From contig CAKOGP040001280.1 of the NCBI GenBank assembly GCA_933822405.4, forward strand, positions 1 to 29,914: a stretch of DNA of 29,914 nucleotides. The letters are read 5' to 3'. This DNA comes from Cylindrotheca closterium (Eukaryota; Bacillariophyta; Bacillariophyceae; Bacillariales; Bacillariaceae). Below are positions 1-9,860 of the stretch, piece by piece (the stretch's first letter is position 1; each line of letters opens with the position of its first letter). The notes beneath the pieces were generated by a model, which did not search any database, was not told the origin of the DNA, and worked only from the letters and a program-made list of their open reading frames with translations. Position numbers and translations under genes: made by a program.

Positions 1-433
1 GTAATCGACTGTACAACACTTTCACGACAATAGTTCTCCTGTGTCTAGGTATACTTTGAGTGAAATTGTTCCTATTTGATTAATGTTTGGCTTGAATTGA
101 TGATTCAATCACAAAAGTAAGTTCAACCATTTTCCCTTGGAAAATCCCTTGTTTACGGAACTTGATTCGACCTCTACGACGATTCTGTGTTGGATACAGT
201 ACTTTGGGACATATTGAATTATTCCCTACTGCATTGTACACAATATCGATATCTCACTTGTATAGGGTCATTCCCTTTTTGTGTGGATGTAGTTTGTCCG
301 ACAGACTTGCGTCCGGCATACTTGTGGCGAATCCCGACATCACGATCAAAGTACGATCGTACGTGTTGAAAACTTTGTACTTGAATAGTTTCTTTTCGGA
401 ACGTAAAAACTCATATTTCGTCATATCCCAACA
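1..433 (-). repeat. Copia LTR, minus strand, cut by window edge
   Basis: The reverse complement of this stretch matches the LTRs at 12309-12784 and 17722-18228 almost end to end. It ends at 433 with the complement of the LTR start (TGTTGGGATATGAC). The bases beyond 433 do not match the internal tail that precedes the other LTRs, so 433/434 is the outer 5' boundary of an element running leftward, or of a solo LTR. The other LTR end lies outside the window. It contains the segment around GCCGGACGCAAGTC that the 12309 copy lacks, so it groups with the 17722 copy. TGGAT at 434-438 would be the target duplication if one exists. Confidence 0.9.
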
Positions 434-1915
434 TGGATCATCGCTTTTCTCACTGCATGCTTTTTACTTGAATTGATAACGATCAACTTGAAGAAACTAG
501 TCAACTATAGGCTTATAGTCTATATTCATTTATTTCTGTCAAATGGCGCTACCATCTTTGAAGCTCCAATGCAAAGAGAATAAGTATTCAACAAATACCA
601 TAGTAGAAACGATTGAATTGAAGTCTTGAAGTGTAACCCGTAGGAAGCATTTGTACTTTCAATACTAGGCAAGCAGCAGATCGCAAAAATGCGGCTGGTA
701 AAACTGATAATAGGACATAGCGTTATTGTCATGTTATGTATAATCCTGTTACACGATCAACAGGATGAATGAATCGATTGACAATTTATTGCAGATTGAT
801 TATACGCTGCTTTTGGAGCTCGCATCTTTGCATTGATGACTTGGAGGACATATCCCATCATCTCTGCCTTGTCCTTGTCACTGGCATAGTTGACTACTCG
901 CATCAAGTCGCAGAGCTCAGAGACTTTCTGGCCAACTTTTGGGTTACGAACTAAGGAATTGGAGCCCACTGTTGCCTTGGAATGCCAGTTCTGGTAATCG
1001 ATACTCTTGTCAATCGGGGGTGCTGGAGCTACGTCCCCCACAAGAAACACCGGCCTGCACACGCTCACCGTGTGCTGGCCTCAAGACCCGAGCAGGGATG
1101 ATCTATGCAAAAATGTTCGGGATAGGAAATTCTAGCTAAATGTTTTTCGCTCCTCGAGACAGATAACGTTTTGTTAAGCAAATGTCGTTTTATTTAGGAC
1201 AAAAGTGGTGGTGTCGGTCAATATCATTTTGTGGCAGTGAATTGATGGGTGAGAATTGTCGTCTTGGAGCAAGATCAATTCAGAACGAAAGCTCATCGAT
1301 TTTGTTGGAGAAGAAAGGAGAGTGTTTGTTTGCGAAGATGGATGAATCAACATTAACGAAAAATGAGATGAAGATGTTACCTAAAATGGAGGTTGGTATC
1401 ATGTTGTTTTTGCGAGACTGCAGATTTTTGCTGTTCGTGGGTTGCGACAAAAAGCAAAACATTTTATTTAATGTGTTGTCTATACTTAGGATCGACCGGA
1501 TCGATTAAAAAAAAATATTTAGCTTGATGGATCAAACAGTCCGTCAACAAGCAGAGTTGTGGGAGGGAGCTGGCTATGACTGTATTTCCAGTTCCAGTTC
1601 TAGTTCCCAAATCTTGTTTGCAGTATTTTGTAGCCATAGTTCATCCACTATTTTCGAGGAAGGAAATATGCTAAAGTCCATTGTGACTTTTGCATGTTTC
1701 CCACAAGGAACGACAAGCAAAACAAGCTCTACCCCTTTGCTATCCTTGTACCGTACAATTCTCCTCGTCTGAAGGGCCACTTATGGTGACAAATATTATG
1801 ATCATGTTCAAATAGTTCCACTATGAATATCTTGTGTCTCCTGCTTTTTGAAGATTCTTCAAAGTCTAAGACTCCTTTTGTTGTCTGCCCATCTGTACTC
1901 GTATGACGGCACTAT
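434..1915. other. Intergenic, only weak ORFs
   Basis: No recognised gene. A minus-strand open stretch at 757-1068 has protein-like composition (it contains NPKVGQKVSELCDLM) but starts at GTG and has no known motif, so it may be a coding relic. A plus-strand ORF at 1182-1508 and a minus-strand ORF at 1574-1780 are not recognised. A homopurine run of nine A follows the small palindrome near 1490-1510. Confidence 0.5.
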
Positions 1916-2131
1916 CTAGGCGCGAATTTGGTTGGGTGCTGCAACTGTGGTGCCGTCCTTGCAATAAATGACATATACACTTTTGCGTGTAGAAGAAAAG
2001 CCATTCTCTCTGCGGGATAGGTCCACCCAGCCAAATTTCCCCTTATACTTTCCTTTGTTGATAGCAATCTCAGCACCCCTCTTCTTGGTGCCAAGATCCA
2101 TACTGTTGCTGCTGTTGCTGTGATTTGTCAT
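1916..2131 (-). CDS. Small hypothetical protein with a KOW-like glycine/lysine stretch
   Basis: This is a 71-residue ORF with a true ATG at 2131 and a TAG stop at 1916-1918. After a Ser/Asn-rich start it reads KRGAEIAINKGKYKGKFGW. That spacing of hydrophobic residues, G-K-Y-K-G-K and an aromatic residue resembles the KOW motif of some RNA- and ribosome-binding proteins. The C-terminal half (YVIYCKDGTTVAAPNQIRA) could be the partner beta strands. It is very short, stands alone, and no TATA-like box was seen. It may be the remaining exon of a larger gene or a transposon-borne fragment. The KOW assignment is a weak inference from one motif. Confidence 0.35.
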   Translation of the reverse strand: MTNHSNSSNSMDLGTKKRGAEIAINKGKYKGKFGWVDLSRRENGFSSTRKSVYVIYCKDGTTVAAPNQIRA

Positions 2132-2514
2132 GATGATGTTGAGGTTTTGTTGTTGTTTTTAATCTCTTGATTATGAGAAGGCGCATTTAATTTACCAGTT
2201 ACAATCACGAACTGTGCATCTGTGTCAATGGATCTTGTATCGTTCATCGTTCCGTTTGATTCTCACAATGACACTTTGTAGATGGTGCTATCCATTCCCA
2301 CCATTCCCAACTTTCTTTGAGCAAGTTGATTGCAAATTGAAATCATGTCAATCACTTTTTTTTAAAAGTAAATGAACGTTTCAGGTATTTTATTTAAATT
2401 GGTATTAATATGAAATGCATTTATTAATCAATGAAGGATTAACAGAAACTGGCGAGAGTGCACCATCACAGTTTTTCTTAAATTTACAAATTAAAAAAAG
2501 GAAATCTGGACACA
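2132..2514. other. AT-rich spacer upstream of the Gypsy element
   Basis: No ORF of note. It is strongly AT-rich at 2350-2500 with T and A runs. A 5' LTR and primer-binding site for the following Gypsy element would be expected here. I could not find a matching copy downstream of 6290, so no LTR is called. Confidence 0.5.
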
Positions 2515-3495
2515 ATGGCTTGGACTGAGGAGAAATGGGAACAGAGTGAAGCGAAGCGTGCTCTTGAAAGCGATCTAACATTGGGATACTGTCCCATCAA
2601 TCCCAGGAGGATGTCCGTTAAGGATACTTGGGACCAGCTCTATGATCCTCACAAGGAATGTGATGGCATGGCTTTCAGTTTCTTTCGCAAACAATTGACT
2701 GTCCTTCGCAAAAAATGGAAAGATATAAAGAAAGCTGAATAGGTGGCACAGTGGGAAACAAGCGAAGCTAAAGCGCTTCTTGAAGACGATCTGGACAACG
2801 AAATGCTCCCCGTTGATGCTGCATCCATGTCTGCTAGGGCGGCATGGGATGAAAGGTGCATTGGTGAAGTAGAGTTTGAGTAATCAAGGATATCACTATC
2901 CTCCAAGATGTCAAGGCAACTATCAAGGACGATCTTCTGGAACCAATTCTCAAACTTAAGGTCGCTTTGGGCAACAAAACCATCAAGCCAATCGACCTCC
3001 AAACAACAGGCCTCCAGGGCATTTTCAAAACCGAAACCCTCAAAACCATCATTATGCTGAATCGCATTACAATCAAGACCGAAGTCAAGCCAAAGGCTCA
3101 GTTCCTGCTGGAACGTATTACAACAATCAGGAAGCGGAATGATTTGTTCCGGTTGGAACTGGCCCCAAAGTGGGCCAAGGCAAAATGCCTTCTGCCGAAG
3201 AGCAGCATGATCAATATTTTGTACAAGGCCAATTTGTACAACCTTGTGAACAACAAGAAATGTATCCTCCTCCTGAAGACTTGTATCCTCCAGATGACTT
3301 GTATCCTCCAACGGATGATCAAAGCTATCATCCATACGATGAAGCCTATGATGAAGCTCATTGACCTTCACTCCAAAACAATACTCGTGCACAGTCTAAC
3401 CATCTATTCAATCCTTTCCTTCAACCAAATCTTTCATCTTTTGCCACCGCATTGACCCCTGATCAAGGTCCAATGACGCAAGAAGAAAAACACTT
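2515..3495 (+). pseudogene. Gypsy gag-like region, frameshifted
   Basis: The first frame (2515-2883, one TAG at 2740-2742) begins with ATG. It has two related modules, each starting with a Trp followed by SEAK and Leu-rich residues (WEQSEAKRALESDL, then WETSEAKALLEDDL 81 codons later). From about 2882 the frame moves by one and becomes Gln/Asn/Pro/Arg/Tyr-rich, as in gag C-termini. It includes repeated YPP units near 3262-3312 and runs to a TGA at 3497-3499, with TAA at 2972 and TGA at 3139 inside. I saw no zinc knuckle. A 247-residue minus-strand ORF over the same DNA is a composition shadow. The gag role is inferred from position directly before the protease. Confidence 0.6.
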
Positions 3496-3498
3496 TCT

Positions 3499-3960
3499 TT
3501 GAATGACTCTTTCATACGTGTCCCAACTCCAAAACAAACTTTGGAATCTACGGGTGAATCGATAAACAAAAAGAAACTAACTCCTATTTCTTTGATGCAA
3601 TGGGGACTGATTGGAGGAAAACAGTCTGTGAAACCTCTCCGAGTGTTGTTTGATTCAGGTGGTGAAAACACAATGATCCATGCACGATGCATTCCACAAG
3701 GTGCGATGGTAAAAATTGATCCTAATGTTAAACCTTGTGCAACTGTATCTGGAAGTTGCAATGCTAACAAATCCATTGAACTTTGAGACGGGCTCTTTCC
3801 AGAGTTTGATTGACATTGGCGATTCTATGGTAAAGCAGTGACAGTTTTTTAAAGCCCCAAATTGTCCACATGATATTATCCTTGGTCGCGACTTTCTCAA
3901 TGAACTTGGAATTGTAATCAATTTTCAAAACCATCAAGTCAAATGGATTGACAAAATCAT
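3499..3960 (+). pseudogene. Retropepsin-like aspartic protease of the Gypsy element
   Basis: The reading frame 3499-3786 contains VLFDSGGENTMIH. The catalytic Asp-Ser-Gly is at 3652-3660, followed by the hydrophobic strand expected in retropepsins. The frame closes with TGA at 3784-3786. The C-terminal part, including IILGRDFLNELGI with the family's second Gly, continues in another frame near 3876-3920. The enzyme would release mature Gag and Pol proteins. Here the chain is broken by at least one frameshift, so it is inactive. The distance from gag and the order before RT are normal for Ty3/Gypsy. Confidence 0.75.
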
Positions 3961-3964
3961 TTCC

Positions 3965-5460
3965 ATGAAGTACAAGACCCACTTTCAAAATCACACCAAC
4001 TGGACTATTGCACTGGATCGCGGCTACTTGGATATTTTAGATGACGATGACATTGCAGATGATGCTTTCATCCTTGATGCAAAGTATGAAGCAACAACTG
4101 GAGCTGAAGTTGCTTCCAAGCAAGTCCACTTGACAAAACAACAACAACATCAATTGGCAACTGCATTGGAAAATACACAAGAGCTTTTTGATGGCAACCT
4201 TGGACACTACAAACACAAGAAGATCCATTTGCAAGTTGAAGACGGTGCCGTCCCAATTCATTCTAAAGCCTATTCCGTTCCTGTGAAACACCAACACGCT
4301 TTTCTCGAGGAACTTCGGCATTTGGAATCAACCAACGTACTCAAGCAATGTGGTCCAACTGAATAGGCCTCTCCTACATTCATCATTCCAAAAAAGGATG
4401 GAAGAGTACCATGGATCAGTGATCTTTGCTCCACAAGGTTCTCAAACGTAAAGTGCATCCTGTGCCATTGATTGATGAAGTTGTCTCCCATTGTGCTGGC
4501 TACAAATTCTTTACCAAACTCAATCACAATGATGTATTATTCTTTTGAGCTTGATGATGAAAGCAAGGAATTGTGCACGATTGTCACCCCATATGGAAAA
4601 TATCAGTACCAACGAATGGAAATGGGATTGAAACCAGCTCCTGATGTTGCTCAATACTACATTGAAGAGACATTGCATGGTTTGAAGGAACAAGGTGTTG
4701 AAGTCTACATCGACGATGTTGGACTCTTTTCTAACTCTTATGAAGAACATATGGAATTGATCAAGACTGTTGTCAAACGACTTCAAGAGGCAGGTTTCAA
4801 GATTAATCCTTTGAAATGTGAATGGTGTGATTAAGAAACCGATTTCTTGGGCCATTGGTTGACCCCTGAAGGTGTCAAACCTTGGAAGAAAAAGGTTGAT
4901 GCCATCCTCAAAATGAATGCACCTCGCAACATTACTGAACTACGAGCTTTCTTGGGTGCTGTGACCTACTATTGTCACATGTGGCCCCGACGTTCTCACC
5001 TTTTGCAGCCGTTGACAGCTCTCACTGGAACACCCACATTTCAATGGCTAGTGATATTTTAATGTGGTATCCCGATCACAACAAGCCCTTTGAGCTCTAT
5101 ACAGATGCTTTGGACTATCAAATGGGCGCCGTGATCATGCAAGAAAAAAAGGCAGCGGCGTACTGGAGCCGCAAACTCAATGATGCGCAAAAGAATTATT
5201 CTGTCATGGAAAAAGAAATGTTGGCTATTGTGCATTGCTTGAAAGAGTTTGGCTCAATGCTTTACGGTACGCAATTGACTATTTTTACAGATCACAAAAA
5301 TCTCACCTTCCGCACGTTGAATACAAAACCAGTTTTACGCTGGCAAATGTACATGGAAGAATTTGCGCTACGTTTAACTATTTGCCTGGTAAAGATAATG
5401 TTTTTGCCAACTGTTTCTCGCATTTACCGCAAATGGAGAAACCGTCTGAGGGGAAGAGTT
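3965..5460 (+). pseudogene. Gypsy reverse transcriptase and RNase H
   Basis: The frame from 3965 carries the linker and RT N-terminus and stops at TAG (4364-4366), just before ASPTFIIPKKDGRVPWISD. It then frameshifts through the palm and resumes at 4472 with SFELDDESKELCTIVTPYG. The catalytic YIDD is intact at 4706-4717 (VEVYIDDVGLFS). A TAA at 4832-4834 precedes the thumb ([14 protein letters not shown]). RNase H follows from about 5060 in another frame: FELYTDALDYQMGAVIMQ supplies the first Asp, MEKEMLAIVHCLKEF the Glu, and FTDHKNLTF the next Asp. Its end (YLPGKDNVFANCFSHLPQ) is in yet another frame near 5385-5440. At least four frameshifts make it non-functional. Confidence 0.88.
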
Positions 5461-5469
5461 TGCTTTCCA

Positions 5470-6290
5470 AAGGTAAATTGATTGCATTTGACAAACTCAA
5501 TGTCAAAACGGATCCCAAGGATGAAATGTATTCTTTTGAAGAAGAAGTTCTTCTTCCTCTGAAGCAGAATTCAATTGTACCTTTAGATGCATGTTTGCTT
5601 GTTGTCAAGATGGACATGGCGCTATCGAAAATGATGAGATGCTTGAATCGTTTCTCAATCATCCTCCATTGGAAGTTATGCCAAATCCAATCAAGATGTT
5701 GCTCTCATTCAAAAATCGCAAAACGCAGCAACTTGGGCTCAATATCCTATCATGCAAATTGACAATCGGAATATGATTTGCTACCGTGCAGATTTGAATA
5801 AACCTAACGAATGGAGAATTCACTTGACTGAAACTTTGGTTGCTCCAGTGATTGTATGGTATCATTTGGTACTTGGACATCAAGGTACTACCTCTTTGTA
5901 CAATACAATTGTCTGACGGTTCTATGCTCCTGCTTTGAAAAGAAAAGTTGAATCCCTCAGATGTGAAGTTTGCCAAGTGAATAAAAATGTAAACATTCAA
6001 TGCAGACATCTGCCTGAAAGACATGCAGACTTGGTCCCGTGGTTTTCTGTGGCCATGGATTTCTTGGAAAATCAAGGTCAACGGTATAGACATTGAATTC
6101 AATGTGCTCACTTGTATTGATCCCATTGTTGGATTTTGGTTCTGGCGGACATCAGACAAGCGACAGGCTTGTCGTTGTCCAAACCAATTGACAACTTTGT
6201 TGCCCATCAAGCCATCATTGCCAACCAGCCGTGCCAACATGCAACCCATCAAGTTGTCATGCAGAGGCACTGACCATAGCAATCTCTGAT
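5470..6290 (+). pseudogene. Gypsy integrase N-terminus, truncated
   Basis: A linker is followed by an HHCC zinc-binding domain. HLVLGH begins at 5863 and the Cys pair of LRCEVCQVNKN lies near 5960-5990, with a TGA at 5914-5916 between them (in the context TGA CGG). The start of the DDE core then appears in two frames near 6035-6130, with LTCIDPIVGFW probably covering the second acidic strand. After about 6150 the similarity fades, and the third catalytic residue, C-terminus and chromodomain-like tail are missing. The enzyme would insert the cDNA into the genome. This copy is truncated and frameshifted. Confidence 0.75.
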
Positions 6291-6863
6291 CCGTCTAATA
6301 TGAAATAATCATCTCTACAGGAAATAACTATTCTAAAAGACTTGTTATCTACATGGAATGGGCAAAGCAAAAGCCTTGCACAAAAACTCAAATTTCCCAA
6401 ACCTATACTGGATGTTTGCAATCCAGAAAGGCTGGTACAAAACCCACGTACCGAACTCCCGCAGGATTCAGTATGGGATTTTCTTGGCGCTCAGACGTTT
6501 GATGGTCCAAGCGCACAATTTCATGTTTTCGGATTCCCTGCAAAACCGACTCATAGGAATCCCCCGAATAAACGGACCAAACGGACATTTGTCCGTCTGT
6601 CCGATCGGACATGTCAAACTGCTTCCATCAAGGAGATTCTCCAAGAGAGCAATGGTCTCCAAGAGAGCAATTTCAACACAGTGCGAATGCTCAAGGATTC
6701 TACTGCCAAATCAAAAATGGCACCACCGCGTACTTTGCAACAGCTACAAATGCGCCCCCACCTATCAGTCTGCATTATTGATATCTATTGCAGTGGCAGA
6801 GCATTATTGATTTACTTTATTTGTTTGATTAGCGAAGATTTTTGAGATTTCCTTCTTGGGTGA
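6291..6863 (+). other. Unassigned region with a long open stretch and palindrome cluster
   Basis: Two overlapping plus-strand frames stay open (6342-6845 and 6358-6810), but neither matches a family I know. The string AQFHVFGFPAKPTH in the first is faintly reminiscent of the end of Copia integrase domains, which is too weak to call. A 15-base direct repeat (CTCCAAGAGAGCAAT) occurs twice near 6637-6670. The palindromes at 6581-6611 are listed separately. Confidence 0.35.
6581..6611. repeat. Cluster of GGAC/GTCC palindromes
   Basis: Two perfect inverted repeats sit side by side. One is a 7-bp stem with a 2-base loop at 6581-6596 (ACGGACATTTGTCCGT). The other is a 14-bp palindrome at 6598-6611 (TGTCCGATCGGACA). 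The same GGAC word also precedes them at 6574. This could be a protein-binding site, a transposon end, or a recombination hotspot. Nothing else in the context decides. Confidence 0.6.
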
Positions 6864-7669
6864 TGTCGTGGTTTCTCTGCCGCTCTGTTGGGCCCTGTGG
6901 CCGCCGTTGAGACAGCTATCCATTCAACAATACACCAAAGTCTCCCTCAGATCCCTAAGGTTTGGATTTTTTGGGACCGAGACAATGATTTGGCCTACAT
7001 CAAGTATCATGAGGCCAAAACGGAATTAGAAAAGGGGTAAGTTTGTTGAAAATTCTGGAATTGTCGAATTCTTGGCCTAATTTCCCCAAACTTCCTTAGT
7101 CTTACACTTATTTGTCATCCATGGGTATATCTAACAAGGTTTGCGAGCTTGGAATTGATGCGATTGAAGAAAGAAGAACAGATGTGGCAAAAGGACTTGC
7201 TTCGATACCCGCCAAAAACCATGCACTCTGAAGGGGCACCACTATGGAATCCCCATCAAGCTAATAAGCTACTGCGCCACAAGTCCGATGTTGGAGAATT
7301 GAGGGAAAAGAAAGAGCACATGACGCCAAAGAAGCGACAAGAAACGAATACAAAGAGTTCCCTCTAAAGATATTTTGTCAACATGTTTACCAGGAAGTTC
7401 GCAGTTACAAATTCTGCAACCATTTGCATGACAGAAGAGAAGCTAAGAAAATTATCCACATCTACAAACCAGCTGTGGGTGCGGAAAACGGCACATTGAC
7501 GGATCGTTGGAACGAGCTGGGCATACATGAGCAGGAAGGAGATGGACATGATGATGATGAGAAGGTGTAACAGGAAATGAATGTGGACGAGGAGCGAACA
7601 ACAGAACAAACAGACAACCGAACGCGCCACCAAATTGCCAAAAGCAGTCGTCCAAGTAGGGCACCAGCC
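6864..7669 (+). pseudogene. Spliced hypothetical gene relic, related to the gag-like N-terminus at 2515
   Basis: The first exon (open from 6864, no ATG) reads LPQIPKVWIFWDRDNDLAY and ends at 7036. A canonical intron GTAAGT...CTTCCTTAG spans 7037-7099 (63 bp). The codon split across it restores the frame into LTLICHPWVYLTRF and MRLKKEEQMWQKDLLRYPP. A frameshift near 7310-7330 moves to KEFPLKIFCQHVYQEVRSYK. An in-frame TAA at 7568-7570 follows, and similar sequence continues to about 7669. The part WNPHQANKLLRHKSDV followed by FPL..F..H.YQE resembles the W-x2-SEAK-x2-L modules at 2524 and 2752. Function is unknown. The 5' end is missing, so it is a broken copy. Confidence 0.55.
7037..7099 (+). 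other. Spliceosomal intron, 63 bp
   Basis: The donor is GTAAGT and the acceptor is preceded by a pyrimidine-rich run (CTTCCTTAG). Removing it joins two open frames without a shift, while reading through gives a stop at 7038-7040. This is the clearest intron in the window. Confidence 0.65.
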
Positions 7670-7672
7670 GTG

Positions 7673-8430
7673 CGTTTCTTCTTTTTGGATTTGATCTTCT
7701 GGTGGAGTTGATTCTTCAATTCTTTGTCCTGTGCTTGTTGAGCCTTGCGTTGCATGTAGGAAGTGAGGCTGGCAACGGAATGGCTGTTGATGGTACCGTT
7801 GATCTCCAGGAAGGCGTCCTTCCAAGGCTTGGGGTGAGCATTGAAGAAAACTCTCTTGAATTCTGCTTTGTCAAGAGGGTCAAGAGTTTCAGACATGTAA
7901 GGGATTGCAGAGTTTACCTTCTTCATGTACATTTGATTGTCCATGATTGTCGCCAATGTCGCCAATCTTGGCTTTCTCCAGGTACGGAGCTGATTTAAAA
8001 CTGCAGCCGCGTCGTCTTCAGTACATTTGGTCAGGATCCAGTCGCGGACTTTTTTTTTTCCAGTTCTCAATGGATTCCTCGTCCATGTCCATGTAGTTTG
8101 GGAGCGCTTCCCAAACTTGTCGTTTGAGAGGAGGGAGAGCCTTTGACCAAAACTTGTTGAGGGCTCTACCGAGGAGCTCGTGAGAGTCACATCATCGAGG
8201 ATTGTCTGTGCAAAGTCCACACACTTGTGTAGGGACATCTGGGTGATGTCCAACTTCTTGAGGTAGACGGAAAAAGTTGAATGGTCGACATCCACCTTGA
8301 CTCTGAGGTTTTCTCCTTCCATGGGTTCGTATTGCATAGGGAAAACGTGATAGTCGGACATGATGTTGTGCTTGAAATTGAATTGGACTTTTTGATCAAA
8401 AATACCGTGTCCCACAAAAGGCTGAAGACT
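7673..8430 (-). pseudogene. Gypsy-type gag fragment, minus strand
   Basis: Reading leftward from about 8430, the frame contains YHVFPMQYEPMEGENLRVKV, then ALNKFWSKALPPLKRQVW in a neighbouring frame. It then returns to DWILTKCTEDDAAAVLNQL, FKRVFFNAHPKPWKDAFLEI and a Lys-rich end (KIKSKKKKR). This hydrophobic-helical pattern with a PYMSE..DPLDKAEFKRVFFN..PKPW segment is typical of retrotransposon capsid proteins. The second frame change falls at a run of ten T (8050-8059), a likely slippage indel. No zinc knuckle or pol follows, because the neighbouring DNA on the left is the plus-strand relic. It is a truncated gag from a different element than the one at 2515. Confidence 0.65.
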
Positions 8431-8920
8431 AACTTAGGCACAGTACCGATTGAAAGATTGCTAAAGAGATATTATGAGCTTAATGGAGAACTACTTCCCT
8501 GGGCAGAACGCGATAGCCATACTGACATCAGAAGAGAAGGTGTGTACTGGATTCACACAACTTCCAAAATGAGCACTTTGAGGGAATTGAGGAGAAGCGA
8601 CCAGAAAGCAGTTTTCACTCATATATGTCAAATATTTGTTAAATGAACAATCTTCTTCTATATTTTTTGAAAAATGTCTCATTTTACATAATGAAAGACA
8701 AAATGGAGAAATAGCAACAAAGTCATTTCTCGAGAAAGAACCACGACGAATTTGGAAGTCCTCACTCTGCCGGGTGTTCCAGATGATCCGAAAATCAAGG
8801 TGAGGAAATGCAAACTGGGAAGACAATGAAGCAGCACTTGCAAATGCCCTATTTCTTCCAATTTGATGGCAATTCTAGGTATTGTAGAAGAAAGAAAGTA
8901 CATAAAAACGATAATGTCAC
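8431..8920 (+). other. Spacer with coding-like fragments
   Basis: A plus-strand open stretch at about 8443-8646 (TVPIERLLKRYYELNGELLP) is protein-like but not recognised. At 8730-8783 lies one copy of a short repeated motif listed separately. The rest shows nothing clear. Confidence 0.35.
8730..8783 (+). repeat. Repeated LPGVP motif, copy 1
   Basis: About 54 bases match 20476-20532 (minus) and, over their second half, 22821-22866 (plus). All three can be read in one frame ending in LPGVP followed by D/E. Here the peptide is RTTTNLEVLTLPGVPDD. The shared part at nucleotide level includes CTGCCGGGTGTTCCAGA, identical in copies 1 and 3. Confidence 0.65.
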
Positions 8921-9320
8921 TTAACAGTCTGTCCGCCACTCAGCCCTACAAAAAAGTGGGGAGGCCAGAAGTGTACCTTAGTCGATATCAGTAGAATAAA
9001 AATGTAACCCATATAAAACTTCTAGCTTACATCCTTAGCTTCAATCCTGTCATAGCCGCATAAAAAAGAACACTTTGGTCATGAGTTATAGCTTTCTAAG
9101 CTCCAGGGTGCTTTGAGGGAGATTATCGTTTGTACTGCACGCATGGCGGACACTCCCTCCGACACGACCGGGGAGCGGACTGACACAAAAATAAAAAAAA
9201 TACTTATCATCATCGATCTTGTGTTCATTCTACTGATATCGAATAAGGTACACGTGTACAGTTCTGGCCTCCCCAAATCATGCACTTTTTTGTAGGGCTG
9301 CGTGGCGGACAGACCGTTAA
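8921..9320. mobile_element. 392-bp inverted-repeat element (MITE) flanked by TTAA
   Basis: The arms at 8925-8996 and 9227-9316 are inverted copies. The outer 33 bases match with only two differences, and the inner part carries small indels. The tips read CAGTCTGTCCGCCA and CGGTCTGTCCGCCA. TTAA stands immediately outside both tips (8921-8924 and 9317-9320). A TTAA target duplication is the hallmark of piggyBac-type transposition. The interior (about 230 bp) has no convincing ORF, so the element would be non-autonomous and moved by an enzyme encoded elsewhere. The piggyBac assignment rests on TTAA alone, since the tips are not a known piggyBac end. Confidence 0.8.
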
Positions 9321-9400
9321 AGTAGAAGTAGGGATATTCTCTTTTTCTACTTCTGTCAGAGGCTCAATTTTTTTTCATCACCATTCTGTGGTTTAGACAG

Positions 9401-9860
9401 TAGAAAAAAATATATCGCTAGCACCCCTTGATATCCAAATTTGAAATGTGTGACTGGCTGTTGGCTGATTGTTGTGTTTTATTTGACGTTGTTCTTCATT
9501 GATGGCCTTGTGAGTGGAATTTTTGATTATTTTCCCAAATCTCTGCTCTGTTGGATAAAAGTATTCAAGAAGCCATCAATTCTTGCCCAAATGTAGAACC
9601 AAATCGATTGCTAGCGCCACCGAATATTTGTATTGAACCCCTTATTTGGTTGTTCTCTTCAATTTGACGTTGTTTTTGATTGATGGCCATGTGACTGGAA
9701 TTTCCAACGATTTTTCCAAATCTCCATGCTGTTGTATAAATGTATTCGATAAAAGTATTCGACAAACCATCGATTCTTGCCCAACTGTAGAAACAAATAG
9801 ATCGCTAGTATTACCTAATATAGTTTGTGGAGTCCTTGGCTGGTAGTTGTCTTCGATTCT
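9401..9860. repeat. 193-bp imperfect tandem repeat, 2.4 copies
   Basis: Units start at 9401, 9594 and 9788 with TAGAA followed by an A-rich stretch and ATCGCTAG or similar. Shared landmarks include TTTGACGTTGTT, TTGATGGCC, GACTGGAAT or GAGTGGAAT, AAAAGTATTC and ATTCTTGCCCAA. The third copy breaks off near 9860. No coding potential is evident. Confidence 0.8.

Larger units (their letters stand above)
2515..6290 (+). mobile_element. Degenerate Ty3/Gypsy LTR retrotransposon (internal region)
   Basis: Gag, aspartic protease, reverse transcriptase, RNase H and the zinc-binding start of integrase occur in the Ty3/Gypsy order on the plus strand. They are spread over all three frames by frameshifts and interrupted by stops, so the copy is dead. 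It ends inside the integrase region. The catalytic core with its later acidic residues is not visible, and sequence after about 6290 is unrelated. No flanking LTR pair was recognised. The parts are described separately. Confidence 0.85.

Noticed and set aside
1182..1508. 108-codon plus-strand ORF
   Set aside because: No motif, low-complexity stretches, and an overlapping minus-strand ORF of similar quality. Not enough to call a gene.
2649..3392. 247-codon minus-strand ORF
   Set aside because: It is antisense to the Gln/Asn/Pro-rich gag region. Its residues (Leu/Phe/His/Asp-rich) are what the complement of that composition produces.
5659..6282. 207-codon minus-strand ORF
   Set aside because: Antisense to the Gypsy integrase region, where the plus strand shows the HHCC zinc motif.
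6342..6845. Copia integrase C-terminus suggested by AQFHVFGFPAKPTH
   Set aside because: Only a handful of residues agree, and no flanking Copia domain exists here.
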